From an uncultured Acidobacteriia bacterium (GTDB lineage: Bacteria; Acidobacteriota; Terriglobia; Bryobacterales; Bryobacteraceae), in NCBI GenBank assembly GCA_903900705.1, contig CAIUOG010000060.1:1-64000 (forward strand): a stretch of 64,000 bases of DNA, in the 5' to 3' direction. The translations under genes and the position numbers were made by a program. Below are positions 16,296 to 25,538 of the stretch, one piece after another. Within the stretch, counting starts at the first letter, position 1, and each line of letters opens with the position of its first letter. The notes under the pieces were generated by a model. The model saw only the letters and a program-made list of their open reading frames with translations. It made no database searches and was not told where the DNA came from.

Positions 16296-17103
16296 AGAGT
16301 TTCCGCACTATATCGAATTCCGCCACGTTTATAAGACGTTCGACAAGCCCGTTTTAGTCGACTCCAATTTTTACGTGGATTCGGGGCAGACGGTGGCAAT
16401 CATCGGGCGCTCCGGCGTGGGCAAGTCCGTTTCGCTGGGCCACATCATGGGATTCCTGAAGCCGGACAGCGGTCGGGTGGTTGTGGCGCACCAGGACATC
16501 ACCGAGATGTCGGAGGCTGAACTGAACAAGGTGCGCCGCAAGGTCACCATGGTGTTCCAGAACGGCGCGCTGTTTGACTCCCTCACGGTGGCGGAGAATA
16601 TTCAGTTTTCTCTCGAACTGCGTGAAGACTTCGACGAGAAGAACAGGAACGATATCGTGAACGGCCTGCTGGAACTGGTGGGGATTCCGGACACGGCGGA
16701 ATCCTACCCCGCGGATCTGCCGGTGGGCTACAAACGCGCGGTGGCCATCGCCCGGGCGCTGGCGGCCGAACCGGAGTGCATCCTTTATGACGAGCCGACC
16801 ACAATGGTCGACCCGATTATGAGCGATCATCTGACGAAGGTGATGCTGAAGCTGAAGAAAGAACTGCACTTTACTTCGGTGGTGGTGACACACGATCTGG
16901 ACCTGCTGCACCGCGTGGCGGACCGCGTGGTGTTCCTCAGCAAGGGCAACATTGCCTATTTCGGGCCGCTGGACGGGCTCTACAAGTCGCCCAATGAGGA
17001 TATTCAGGACTTTCTGGAGCTGGATAAGGTCATCCGGGGGACAACGCTGGCGGAAGACGACCCGTTCCGCAAGGGTTTGGGCGGCGTGGCGAGCGAGGGC
17101 TGA
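16288..17103 (+). CDS. ABC transporter ATPase of the MlaF/Mce type
   Basis: A 271-aa ATP-binding subunit. Walker A is GRSGVGKS (~46-53), the Q-loop is MVFQNGALFDSLTV, Walker B is ECILYDEPTTMVDP and the H-loop His is in VVTHDLDLLHRVADR. The Q-loop and DEPTTMVDP pattern fits the MlaF family, which moves phospholipids between membranes. The signature helix reads LPVGYKRAVAIARAL where LSGGM(K/R)KR is expected. No MlaE or MlaD gene is next to it; its partners must be elsewhere. It overlaps mobA by 8 bases. Confidence 0.85.
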   Translation: MAEEFPHYIEFRHVYKTFDKPVLVDSNFYVDSGQTVAIIGRSGVGKSVSLGHIMGFLKPDSGRVVVAHQDITEMSEAELNKVRRKVTMVFQNGALFDSLTVAENIQFSLELREDFDEKNRNDIVNGLLELVGIPDTAESYPADLPVGYKRAVAIARALAAEPECILYDEPTTMVDPIMSDHLTKVMLKLKKELHFTSVVVTHDLDLLHRVADRVVFLSKGNIAYFGPLDGLYKSPNEDIQDFLELDKVIRGTTLAEDDPFRKGLGGVASEG

Positions 17104-17113
17104 GGCGGCTCTG

Positions 17114-18160
17114 CTATTCCGGACAACCCTTGCCCAGCCGCTCCACGGCTGCGCGGGTATTGATGCCGAGCTTCGGATGATCCCTGTCGGCGCCATATTT
17201 CGGCAGCGCAAGGTAGTGGGAAGTGAACGCGTAACCGGGCTGTTTCAGGTGTTTTGCCAACGCCAGGGAACCCTCATCGGCAGCGATCGCTTTCGCCATC
17301 ACGTAGCCCAGCTTGTAAAGAATTTCCGGCTGATAAAACCCGAGCGCATAAACGTCGTCGTAGGGGACGGGATTCGGAGCGCTGAGCCCGGCCACGGAGA
17401 GTTCCAGCAGTGTGATGCTGTTGTTGATGTTATTGAGGCCGCCCTGCATTTCGTCGAGCATTTTCTTCGCACCCGGCGCTTCGATTCCCTGGAGAAGCAG
17501 CACGTCACCGACGAAACTCGCCGAACCCTCTTCATACAGGGCGCCAAATAGCTGCGCCGTGCTTTGACAGGCTTTGGGCAGCGGAGCGGATTCGCCTGCC
17601 TCCGCGCCCTGCACCGCGTGATAGAGTTCGTGTGCCATCACAACCCTCGCCGTATCGAACTCGTCGAAGTACGCGAGATTGAGATAGAACTTCGGCTCAC
17701 TGAAAGCAAAACCGCCCGAAGGGCCTCCGGCTACAAGATAGCCCGAGAGAGAAACATTCGAGTCCGGCAGGCCGTACGCAGCAACGCGTTTGACCACCCA
17801 ATCCCGGAAGGCGGAGGGCTCCTTTTCGATCCGGTTAATCAGCGCGGTGAGCGCTTCCGCGCGTGGCTTCAGGCGGTCGAAATGGAACTGGAAGGGAGCC
17901 TGAGGCGCGTGGCCCTGGGCCACGGCCAGCAAAGCATCGGCCAGACTCTCCCCGGTGGCGGGGCGTCCATACGAGATTTCCTTCCGGATCAGCCCCTGGT
18001 TGCCCTCCAGTCTGGCAATTCGCAGGGCGTCGTCCCGCGTGAGCCGTGGATTGCCCACGGCTGACAGGACGGCACGGGCAGCGGCAAAGTCTATCGTTAC
18101 GGAAGCCTGACAGGCGGCAGGGACCAGGAAGAGGATCAGCTTTGCCAGTTTCAGTTTCAT
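17114..18160 (-). CDS. secreted HExxH zinc metallopeptidase (DUF5700-like)
   Basis: A 348-aa protein with signal peptide MKLKLAKLILFLVPAACQA. The zinc-binding helix is MAHELYHAVQ with His177, Glu178 and His181; a likely third ligand is Glu in YEEGSASFVGD about 30 residues later, making it a gluzincin. The overall pattern resembles the DUF5700 putative zinc proteases, but I am not certain of that label. Substrate unknown. It converges on the ABC ATPase gene with a 10-base gap. Confidence 0.7.
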   Translation of the reverse strand: MKLKLAKLILFLVPAACQASVTIDFAAARAVLSAVGNPRLTRDDALRIARLEGNQGLIRKEISYGRPATGESLADALLAVAQGHAPQAPFQFHFDRLKPRAEALTALINRIEKEPSAFRDWVVKRVAAYGLPDSNVSLSGYLVAGGPSGGFAFSEPKFYLNLAYFDEFDTARVVMAHELYHAVQGAEAGESAPLPKACQSTAQLFGALYEEGSASFVGDVLLLQGIEAPGAKKMLDEMQGGLNNINNSITLLELSVAGLSAPNPVPYDDVYALGFYQPEILYKLGYVMAKAIAADEGSLALAKHLKQPGYAFTSHYLALPKYGADRDHPKLGINTRAAVERLGKGCPE

Positions 18161-18373
18161 GTTACCCGGAATCTGTCATCTCGCGCGGCGTCCAGCGAGG
18201 CAATCTGAATTTTCGCCCAAACCGCTCCGTGGTGACAACTTCCGGCGTATTCGCTCGCGGATGGTGTTCTCACAGGGCAAGGCCGCTTTTCTTTTTCCTC
18301 CGGTTGCGGATAATGGGAAGGAGCCTCCGCTGCATGTTCCGCGGGCAGTTCATGAGGGGGATGAGGGATAAAG

Positions 18374-18829
18374 ATGATCAAGCTCAAAATCAACGGGCAT
18401 GACCGGACGTTCGACGGCGATCCGGACATGCCATTGCTGTGGTATCTCCGCGACGAGATCAGCATGACGGGCACCAAGTTCGGCTGTGGCGTGGGTCTCT
18501 GCGGAGCCTGCACGGTTCACCGGAACGGCGAACCGATCCGGTCGTGTTCAACGCCGATGAAGGAACTGGCGGGTAAGAACATCACCACCATTGAAGGCCT
18601 CAGCCCGGATGGAAATCATCCGCTGCAGAAAGCCTGGGCGCAGGTGAATGTGCCGCAGTGCGGTTATTGCCAGACTGGCCAGATTATGCAGGCCGCGGCG
18701 CTGCTGAAGAAGAATCACCATCCTTCGGACAAAGAGATTGACGACGCGATGTCCGGCAACATCTGCCGCTGCGGCACCTACCAGCGCATCCGTTCGGCCA
18801 TCAAGGCCGCCGGCAAGGAGATGGCATGA
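18374..18829 (+). CDS. iorA: isoquinoline 1-oxidoreductase alpha-type 2Fe-2S subunit
   Basis: A 151-aa iron-sulfur subunit of a molybdenum hydroxylase. The plant-type cluster ligands are Cys38, Cys43, Cys46 and Cys58; the second, helical cluster uses Cys96, Cys99, Cys131 and Cys133 (QCGYCQTGQ and NICRCGTY). It passes electrons from the molybdenum site of the partner subunit. GAGGG lies about 8 bases before the ATG. Its last four bases overlap the start of the large subunit (ATGA). The 213 bases upstream contain no gene that I can support. Confidence 0.93.
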   Translation: MIKLKINGHDRTFDGDPDMPLLWYLRDEISMTGTKFGCGVGLCGACTVHRNGEPIRSCSTPMKELAGKNITTIEGLSPDGNHPLQKAWAQVNVPQCGYCQTGQIMQAAALLKKNHHPSDKEIDDAMSGNICRCGTYQRIRSAIKAAGKEMA

Positions 18830-21105
18830 GCATTGAGAATCTCACACAGGAAAATCTGAACCGCCGCACGTTCCTGGGCGGTGTCTTCTCTGCCGGCGCA
18901 ATGGTGCTGGCGGCGCAGTTGCTGCCCGAAGAGGCCTTCGCGGATACGAATGAGTATCACGGCAAGGCGGCCGCATCGGCGCTGCGTTCCAGCATTTACC
19001 TGGGCCTCGAACCGGATGGCACCGTCTACATCGTGACGCACCGCTCAGAGATGGGAACCGGCATCCGCACCACGCTGCCCATGGTGGCGGCCGATGAGAT
19101 GGAAGCCGACTTCAGCAAGGTAAAGATCGAACAAGGCATTGGCGACAAGGCTTATGGCGATCAGAACACGGACGGATCCAAATCGATCCGCGGCTTCTTC
19201 ACGGCGTTCCGCGAGTCTGGCGCGGCCGCGCGCACGATGCTGGTTCAGGCTGCCGCCGCACAGTGGAAGGCGCCGGTTACCGAGTGCAAAGCGCAGAATC
19301 ATGAAGTGATCCATACGCCGAGCGGTCGAAAGCTGGGGTACGGCGCGCTGGCATCCGCCGCTGGCAAACTGCCGGCGCCAAAACCGGAAACACTACAGCT
19401 GAAACCGAAGAGCGAATGGCGTTTTATCGGCAAAGATTCGAAGATCGCCGACATGGCGGATATCTGCTCCGGCAAGGCGGTTTTCGGGATGGATGTGCAG
19501 CGCCCGGGGATGCTTTACGCCTCGGTCGAGCGTCCGCCGGTGATGGGCGGCTCCGTGCAGTCCTTTGACGACAAGGAGACGCTGAAGGTAAAGGGCGTTT
19601 CGCAGACGGCGTCCATTGATCCGTTCAAGCCGCCTTATACATTCCAGCCGCTGGGTGGAGTAGCGGTGGTGGCGAACAGCACGTGGGCGGCTTTTCAGGG
19701 CCGGAAGAAGCTGAAGGTCGAATGGAACAATGGCGCGAACGCGAGCCACGATTCCGAAGCTTATAAAAAGGAACTGCTGGAGACCGCGCGCAAGCCTGGC
19801 AAAGTGGTCCGTAATATTGGCGACGTGGACGCGGCGTTTGGCAAGGGCGGCAAAATTGTGGAGGCGGAGTACTACGTTCCGCTGCTGGCGCACGCCACCA
19901 TGGAGCCTCCGGTCGCGGTGGCTGAGTTTAAGGACGGCAAGGTGGAAGCCTGGGTGCCGACACAGAATCCGCAGGCCGTGCAGGATACGGTGGCGGGCGC
20001 GCTGGGAATCAAACCGGAAGACGTCACCTGCCATGTCACGCTGTTGGGAGGCGGATTCGGGCGCAAGTCGAAACCCGACTACGTGGCGGAAGCGGCTATT
20101 CTTTCGAAGAAGACGGGCAAACCGATCAAGCTGGTGTGGAGCCGCGAGGACGATCTGCGGTTCGACTACTATCACGCTGTCGCCGGCATGTATCACAAGG
20201 CGGCGCTCGATGAGAAGGGCAAGACGACCGCCTGGCTGCACCGTTCGGTGTTCCCGTCCATCTCTTCGATGAACGACGCGAACTCGATGTATGGGTTCGA
20301 CGTGGAATATGGCATGGGCCTGAACGACATGCCCTTCGATATTCCGAATCACCGTGCCGAGAACGGACCGGCGAAGGCGCATGTGCGCATTGGCTGGCTG
20401 CGGTCTGTCGCGAACATTTACCACGTGTTCAGCGGACTCAGTTTCGCGGATGAACTGGCGCACGCGGCAAACCGGGATCCGCTGGAGTATCAACTGGAGC
20501 TGATTGGCCCCGGCAGGATCATCGACTTCAAGAGCCAGGGCGTGGCGAATTACTGGAATTACGGCGAGAGCTACGATAAGTTCCCGTTCGATACAAAGCG
20601 TCTGCGGAAGGTGCTGGAGATTGCGGGCGAGCGTTCGGGCTGGGGGAAACGGAAGCCGGGCAATGGCTGGGGCCTGGGCATCGCCGCATCCAGAAGCTTT
20701 ACTTCTTACGTCGCGTCAGTGGTGGAAGTGGAAGTGGATAAGGCCGGCAAAATCCGCATTCCGCGTTCCTGGCAGGTGGCCGATGTTGGCATGGTGATCA
20801 ACCCGGACCGTGTGCACTCGCAGTTTGAGGGCGCGGCAGTAATGGGTGCGAGCATTGCGCTGACGGGCGAGATCAGCCTTTCCGACGGTCGGGTACGGCA
20901 GTCGAATTTCCACGATTATCCGGTGGCCCGAATGAATCAGGCTCCGTTGCAGACGGACGTTCATATTGTGGAAAGTTCGGCGTTGCCCGGCGGTGTGGGC
21001 GAGCCGGGAGTTCCGCCGTTTGTTCCGGCGTTTGCGAACGCGGTGTTCGCTGCGACCGGAAAACGGGTGCGGGAATTGCCGTTCTCGAAGCACAAGCTGG
21101 TTTAG
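18826..21105 (+). CDS. iorB: isoquinoline 1-oxidoreductase beta-type molybdopterin subunit
   Basis: A 759-aa aldehyde-oxidase/xanthine-dehydrogenase-fold subunit. It begins with a twin-arginine signal (LNRRTFLGG at ~11-19 and a hydrophobic stretch AMVLAAQLL), so the folded, cofactor-loaded complex is exported, with IorA probably riding along. Cofactor-binding blocks include [37 protein letters not shown] and the C-terminal [18 protein letters not shown] containing the likely catalytic Glu. No FAD subunit is encoded, as expected for Ior-type enzymes that donate to cytochromes. The substrate may be an N-heterocycle or an aldehyde. Confidence 0.92.
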   Translation: MSIENLTQENLNRRTFLGGVFSAGAMVLAAQLLPEEAFADTNEYHGKAAASALRSSIYLGLEPDGTVYIVTHRSEMGTGIRTTLPMVAADEMEADFSKVKIEQGIGDKAYGDQNTDGSKSIRGFFTAFRESGAAARTMLVQAAAAQWKAPVTECKAQNHEVIHTPSGRKLGYGALASAAGKLPAPKPETLQLKPKSEWRFIGKDSKIADMADICSGKAVFGMDVQRPGMLYASVERPPVMGGSVQSFDDKETLKVKGVSQTASIDPFKPPYTFQPLGGVAVVANSTWAAFQGRKKLKVEWNNGANASHDSEAYKKELLETARKPGKVVRNIGDVDAAFGKGGKIVEAEYYVPLLAHATMEPPVAVAEFKDGKVEAWVPTQNPQAVQDTVAGALGIKPEDVTCHVTLLGGGFGRKSKPDYVAEAAILSKKTGKPIKLVWSREDDLRFDYYHAVAGMYHKAALDEKGKTTAWLHRSVFPSISSMNDANSMYGFDVEYGMGLNDMPFDIPNHRAENGPAKAHVRIGWLRSVANIYHVFSGLSFADELAHAANRDPLEYQLELIGPGRIIDFKSQGVANYWNYGESYDKFPFDTKRLRKVLEIAGERSGWGKRKPGNGWGLGIAASRSFTSYVASVVEVEVDKAGKIRIPRSWQVADVGMVINPDRVHSQFEGAAVMGASIALTGEISLSDGRVRQSNFHDYPVARMNQAPLQTDVHIVESSALPGGVGEPGVPPFVPAFANAVFAATGKRVRELPFSKHKLV

Positions 21106-21137
21106 AGAATGAAGCCGGTTTAGCCGGGTTCATCAAA

Positions 21138-21176
21138 CAGTGCCAGGCCGCGGTGCAGTGCCGCGCCCTGGCACTG
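21138..21176 (+). terminator. strong hairpin after iorB (terminator-like, no T-run)
   Basis: CAGTGCCAGG (21138-21147) pairs perfectly with CCTGGCACTG (21167-21176), and an inner CGCGG/CCGCG continues the stem after a C-C mismatch, leaving a 7-base loop. This long GC-rich hairpin is 33 bases after the iorB stop. No T-run follows, so it may be a 3'-end stabiliser or Rho-assisted terminator, or an element in the leader of the downstream transporter. Confidence 0.45.
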
Positions 21177-21316
21177 CATCACCGAGCCGGCCGAGGTTGC
21201 GCCGGGGCGATTTCGGGTTGTCAGCGCGCGACGCTTCGGTCTATCCTGAAGGTTCGTCAGTTGTCCCTTCCTTCTGTTATCCCGCAGAAGCTATCCCGCA
21301 GAAAACAGACTAAAAA

Positions 21317-22624
21317 ATGAAGCCTGCAGAGACAACGCGCCACGACTATCACGGCCCCACCAAACCGCCGCGCCATCCCGTCATCCGCACGTGGAAAGTG
21401 ATGCGGTACCGATTGCTGGCGCTGCTTGCGGTGATCGGCCCGGGCTTCATTACGGCGAACGTCGATAACGACCCGGGCGGGATTCTCACCTACTCCCAGG
21501 CGGGCGCAAAGTACGGCTATACCCTGCTCTGGACACTGATACCCACCACGATCGCGCTGATCGTGGTGCAGGAGATGGCGGCTCGAATGGGCGCGATCAC
21601 CGGCAAGGGTCTTTCCGATCTGATCCGGGAAGAGTTCGGGCTGCGCATGACCTTCTTTACGATGATCGTGCTGGGGCTGGCGGACTTTGGCAATATCGCG
21701 GCGGAATTTGCAGGACTGGCTTCCGGCGCGGGCATCTTTGGAATCAGTAAATACATAGCGGTCCCGGCGGGAGCCCTGCTGGTCTGGGTGGTGATCGTGA
21801 AAGGCTCCTATAAGCCCGTTGAGCGGATTCTGCTGGTCTTCTCGCTGGTCTATTTTGCCTATCCGGTTTCCGCCTTTCTGGCTAAACCAGACTGGAAAGC
21901 CGCGCTCGAAAACACGCTCATTCCGCAATTCAATTCGGACCCGGGTTATCTGATCATGATCGTGGGTCTGATCGGCACCACCATTACGCCGTGGATGCAG
22001 TTCTACCTGCAGGCGTCAGTGGTGGAAAAAGGCGTATCGAAGCGTGATTACAACCTGACCAGGATCGATGTCATCTTTGGCTGCATTGTGACGGACGTGA
22101 TCGCGTTCTTCATTGTGGTGGCCTGCGCGGCGACGATCTTCCACTCCCAGCACCGGGAGATCAACGACGTTGCCGATGCTGCCCGCGCGCTGGCGCCATT
22201 TGCGGGGAAGTTCGCCTCCGTGCTGTTCGCGGTCGGCCTGATCAATGCCTCGCTGATGTCGGCCGCCATTCTCCCGCTCGCGACTTCGTACAACATCTGC
22301 GAAGGTCTGGGTTTCGAATCCGGCATCGACCGCCGATTCGGGGAAGCCAAAATCTTCTACGGACTCTACACGGGGCTGATCGTGTTCGGCGCCGGCTTCG
22401 TACTGATCCCGCATCTGCCGCTTCTGAAGGTGATTCTGGTCTCCCAGGTGGCCAACGGGGTGCTGCTGCCGTTTGTGCTGGTCTTCATGCTGAAGCTGGT
22501 CAACCGGGAGCGGCTGATGGGCGAGTACAGAAACGGATTCTGGGGCAATGCAATTGCGGGCGGCACGAGTGTGATTATGGTGCTGCTCACCATCGTGATG
22601 GTCTACACGCAGCTTGCCGGCTGA
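21317..22624 (+). CDS. Nramp-family divalent-cation transporter with altered metal site
   Basis: A 435-aa SLC11/Nramp protein with about eleven helices. Helix 1 has GPGFITANVDNDPGGILTY, keeping the Asp-Pro-Gly metal motif but with Gly where canonical members have Asn. Helix 6 reads IGTTITPWMQFYLQASVVEKG, where TPW replaces the MPH of Mn/Fe transporters, so the soft-metal Met is lost. From what I know, this resembles the NRAMP-related magnesium transporter branch; I infer transport of Mg2+ or Mn2+ rather than Fe2+. The N-terminal ~30 residues are hydrophilic. The 211-base leader contains the hairpin described separately and no riboswitch that I recognise. Confidence 0.85.
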   Translation: MKPAETTRHDYHGPTKPPRHPVIRTWKVMRYRLLALLAVIGPGFITANVDNDPGGILTYSQAGAKYGYTLLWTLIPTTIALIVVQEMAARMGAITGKGLSDLIREEFGLRMTFFTMIVLGLADFGNIAAEFAGLASGAGIFGISKYIAVPAGALLVWVVIVKGSYKPVERILLVFSLVYFAYPVSAFLAKPDWKAALENTLIPQFNSDPGYLIMIVGLIGTTITPWMQFYLQASVVEKGVSKRDYNLTRIDVIFGCIVTDVIAFFIVVACAATIFHSQHREINDVADAARALAPFAGKFASVLFAVGLINASLMSAAILPLATSYNICEGLGFESGIDRRFGEAKIFYGLYTGLIVFGAGFVLIPHLPLLKVILVSQVANGVLLPFVLVFMLKLVNRERLMGEYRNGFWGNAIAGGTSVIMVLLTIVMVYTQLAG

Positions 22625-22631
22625 CGCTTCT

Positions 22632-24032
22632 CTAAAACGCTTCCAGCGCCCGGAGTTCCCTGCTGAGCAGGTCCGGACTAATGGAGACATAGCCCAACGC
22701 CGCAGCCTGTTTCTGGCCGGGTCCCAGGATCCAGTTGAGCAATTGTTTCAGGGCTTCCTTCTTTGCGGAGTCTTCGACAGATGCCGGCACGACGAACCAG
22801 GAGAAGGCCGCGATCGGATAAGCATCGGCCCTGGGCGCGTCCGTCAGGGAGGTCTGGAAGTCTTCCGCGATGCGGTTGGAAGCGCCATCGGCGGCCGCCG
22901 AAATACTGTCCAGTTCGGGGGAGACGAAGCGACCGGAACGATTGCGCACCACGCCATAGCTCAGGTGGTTGGTAATCGCATACAGGTATTCGACGTAACC
23001 GATGGAATCCGGCAGTTCCCGCACGCGTCTGGCCACGCCGTCGTTGCCTTCCGCACCCTGCCCGACCGGCCATTTCGGAGAACTGGAAGCACCTGCCACG
23101 GTCTTCCACGGCGGACTGACCTTTGACAGGTAATCCGTGAAGACGTAGCTGGTACCGCTGCCATCGGATCGATGGACCACCGTAATTTCGTGGTCCGGCA
23201 GAGCGGCATTTGGATTTGCCGCTCGCAGCAGCGGATCGTTCCAGCGACGAATCGTACCCAGATAGATTCCGGCGAGGATTTCCGGCGTGAAGCGGAGGTC
23301 GCGGTTCATGCCGGTAAGGTGGAAGATGGGAACCACTGCGCCAAGAACAGTGGGAAATCGCAGATATTTCGGCTTGCCGCCTTTGAAGTAATCGGCCTGA
23401 GAAATCAGAGCGTCGGAGGCTGCGAAATCCAGCAGTCCTTTCGAAAGCTGATCAATGCCCGCTTCGGAACCAACGGCGTCGTAGCGGACTGTGACACCAG
23501 GGAGGCTATGTTGGAGGCTCTCAAACCATTTCAGATAGACTGGCTGGGGAAACGTGGCCCCTGCGCCATGGAGGGAGGCGTGGATGCCGCCCGGGGATGC
23601 CTGCGGAGCGGTGGCGGAACGCGCCGTAACGGCGTCCGTTAGTCTGCTTACCACCACCTTCGCGAGGTCACGGGGCGCGTTGCCGGAGGCGGAGTGCGGC
23701 GTTGCCAGCCACGACCAAAGGGTGACGCCTCCCTTGTCTTTCAATTCCACTGAAAGATAACCCGAGTAGAGCGTTTCGGCATCGTTCGCGGTGCGATTTC
23801 GCGGGTTGAGGGAAACATGCCCTTTGACCCAGATTTCACCGGTTCCTGCGAGGGTTGCATCCGCCTGCGCGGGATCGGAAACCAATTGAAAACTTCGATT
23901 CTTTCCGAGTTCCGTAATGACATGGGCATGCAGTTCCGCCGCGCCGGGTTTCGAGCCGAAGTCCGCCACGGAAATGGAAGTTGTGGCACCAGCGGACAAA
24001 GCACAAAGAAACAGACAGATCAGCAGACGCAT
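22632..24032 (-). CDS. PstS-like phosphate-binding protein with an extra N-terminal domain
   Basis: From ATG 24032 the protein is 466 aa with signal peptide MRLLICLFLCALSAGA. Residues ~18-145 form an unusual domain (SISVADFGS, QADATLAGTGEIWVKG, LWSWLATP) that resembles CsgG-like or similar outer-membrane-associated folds. The PstS module (~155-466) begins LHGAGATFPQPVYLKWFESL and has YDAVGSEAGIDQLSKG, VVHRSDGSGTSYVFTDYLS and NDGVARRVRELPDSIGYVEYLYA. Ligand-loop residues of phosphate-binding proteins are present. No pstCAB or phoU is nearby. It is divergent from a porin gene, which suggests a linked uptake role. Confidence 0.85.
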   Translation of the reverse strand: MRLLICLFLCALSAGATTSISVADFGSKPGAAELHAHVITELGKNRSFQLVSDPAQADATLAGTGEIWVKGHVSLNPRNRTANDAETLYSGYLSVELKDKGGVTLWSWLATPHSASGNAPRDLAKVVVSRLTDAVTARSATAPQASPGGIHASLHGAGATFPQPVYLKWFESLQHSLPGVTVRYDAVGSEAGIDQLSKGLLDFAASDALISQADYFKGGKPKYLRFPTVLGAVVPIFHLTGMNRDLRFTPEILAGIYLGTIRRWNDPLLRAANPNAALPDHEITVVHRSDGSGTSYVFTDYLSKVSPPWKTVAGASSSPKWPVGQGAEGNDGVARRVRELPDSIGYVEYLYAITNHLSYGVVRNRSGRFVSPELDSISAAADGASNRIAEDFQTSLTDAPRADAYPIAAFSWFVVPASVEDSAKKEALKQLLNWILGPGQKQAAALGYVSISPDLLSRELRALEAF

Positions 24033-24073
24033 GGGAGTAAACCCGATTATCCGGATCGACATGTAACAAACAG

Positions 24074-25519
24074 GTGACGACGGGGCGAAGTTTCCGTTTT
24101 GCCGTTCCGGATTCATTGACAGTCCTCCCCGGACATCCCGACCATAGGAGTTTGCGCGCCTCCCGTCTGATATTGCTGCTTGTGTTTTCCGCCGCCGGTC
24201 TGTGGGCGCAGATGCAGGTTTCCGAGGGTGAAGGCGATGCCGACTGGAAGAATGACCGCTTCTGGCTGACGTTTCAGGCCAACCTCATCCGGCAACAGCA
24301 TGGCAACTTCCCCGCGAAGTACAGCGGCGAAAACAGCCTGCAGTCCGCCAAAGAGCATGCGACTTCCCGAATCGAAACCCTCTATTCCGGCTTCCGGATC
24401 ACAAAAAATCTGGAATTTCTGCTGAACCTGGAAAGCGCCGGTGGCGGTGGAATCAGCGATGCGCTGGGCGCGGCGGGCTTCACCAATGTGGATGTGGTGC
24501 GGAACCCCACGCTGGGCGAAAAGCCCTACGTTTCCCGCATCATGCTGCACTATACGTTGCCGCTCAGCGGACATTACACAGAAGCGACCCGCAACCCGAT
24601 GTCGCTGGCGGGCATGACGCCGGAGAGACGTCTCGAATTCCGGTTCGGCAAGATCAGCACGGTCGATTTCTTCGATCTGAATTCGGTGGGCAGTGACAGC
24701 CATCTGCAGTTCATGAACTGGTCCGCGGTGAACAACGGCGCATATGATTATGCGGCCGATACCCGTGGTTACACGTACGGGCTGATCGTCGAGTTTTACG
24801 ACAAGGGCTACGCGCTGCGCTTTGGCGAGACGCTGATGCCAACGGTGGCCAACGGCATCACGCTCGACTGGAATATCCGGAGAGCTGCCGGGCAGAATTT
24901 CGAGGCGGAATTCCATCCCGCTTTGCTGAAGCAGCGCGAAACGATTGTGCGGGTTTTGTATTTCCTGAACCGGGCGAACATGGGCAGCTATGCGGTCACC
25001 AACGCCCAGGCGGCAAAGTCCGGTGGCAGGCCGGATATAACGACGTCGCGGCAACAGGGGCGCGTCAAAACCGGTTTCGGTATCAATGCGGAACAGGAAC
25101 TCGGGCTTGGGGTCCGGGCGTTCGGGCGAATCGGCTGGAGCGACGGGAGGAACGAGGCTTTCGCGTACACGGAAATCGACAACACGGCGGAGATCGGCGC
25201 CTCGCTGAGCGGAAGGGCCTGGCGGCGGCAGAAGGATAAAGTCGCGGCCGCATTCATTTCCAATGGCATTTCGCAGGATCACCGGGAGTATCTGACGCTG
25301 GGCGGGTCGGGCTTCATTCTGGGTGATGGCGGATTGCGGTACGGTCGCGAACAGATCTTCGAGACGTGGTACACGGCGCATCTGTGGCGCGGCGTTTCGG
25401 CGGCGCTGGATTTTCAAAATGTGGTGAATCCGGGGTACAACCAGGATCGCGGACCCGCGAGGGTCACGAGTCTCCGGCTGCATCTGGAGGACGGGTTCAC
25501 TTCTTTTCGGAGGAAGTAG
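24074..25519 (+). CDS. OprB-type carbohydrate porin
   Basis: Up to 481 aa. The likely signal peptide (RASRLILLLVFSAAGLWAQ) begins at an in-frame TTG at 24152, so the GTG at 24074 may be too early. The mature protein is a beta-barrel with alternating aromatic strands: RFWLTFQANLIRQQHGNFPAKYSG, SRIETLYSGFRITKNLEFLLNLE and RLEFRFGKISTVDFFDLNSVGSD, all typical of OprB-family porins. It ends in a terminal strand LRLHLEDGFTSF. It is divergent from the PstS-like gene; porin and binding protein may share a substrate, phosphate or sugar phosphate. Confidence 0.8.
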   Translation: MTTGRSFRFAVPDSLTVLPGHPDHRSLRASRLILLLVFSAAGLWAQMQVSEGEGDADWKNDRFWLTFQANLIRQQHGNFPAKYSGENSLQSAKEHATSRIETLYSGFRITKNLEFLLNLESAGGGGISDALGAAGFTNVDVVRNPTLGEKPYVSRIMLHYTLPLSGHYTEATRNPMSLAGMTPERRLEFRFGKISTVDFFDLNSVGSDSHLQFMNWSAVNNGAYDYAADTRGYTYGLIVEFYDKGYALRFGETLMPTVANGITLDWNIRRAAGQNFEAEFHPALLKQRETIVRVLYFLNRANMGSYAVTNAQAAKSGGRPDITTSRQQGRVKTGFGINAEQELGLGVRAFGRIGWSDGRNEAFAYTEIDNTAEIGASLSGRAWRRQKDKVAAAFISNGISQDHREYLTLGGSGFILGDGGLRYGREQIFETWYTAHLWRGVSAALDFQNVVNPGYNQDRGPARVTSLRLHLEDGFTSFRRK

Positions 25520-25538
25520 TGTTCGGAGGAAGCAGACC

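Noticed and set aside
21106-21316. Possible metal riboswitch before the Nramp gene
   Set aside because: I looked for the conserved loops of the manganese yybP-ykoY and the magnesium M-box types and saw none; only the simple hairpin is present.
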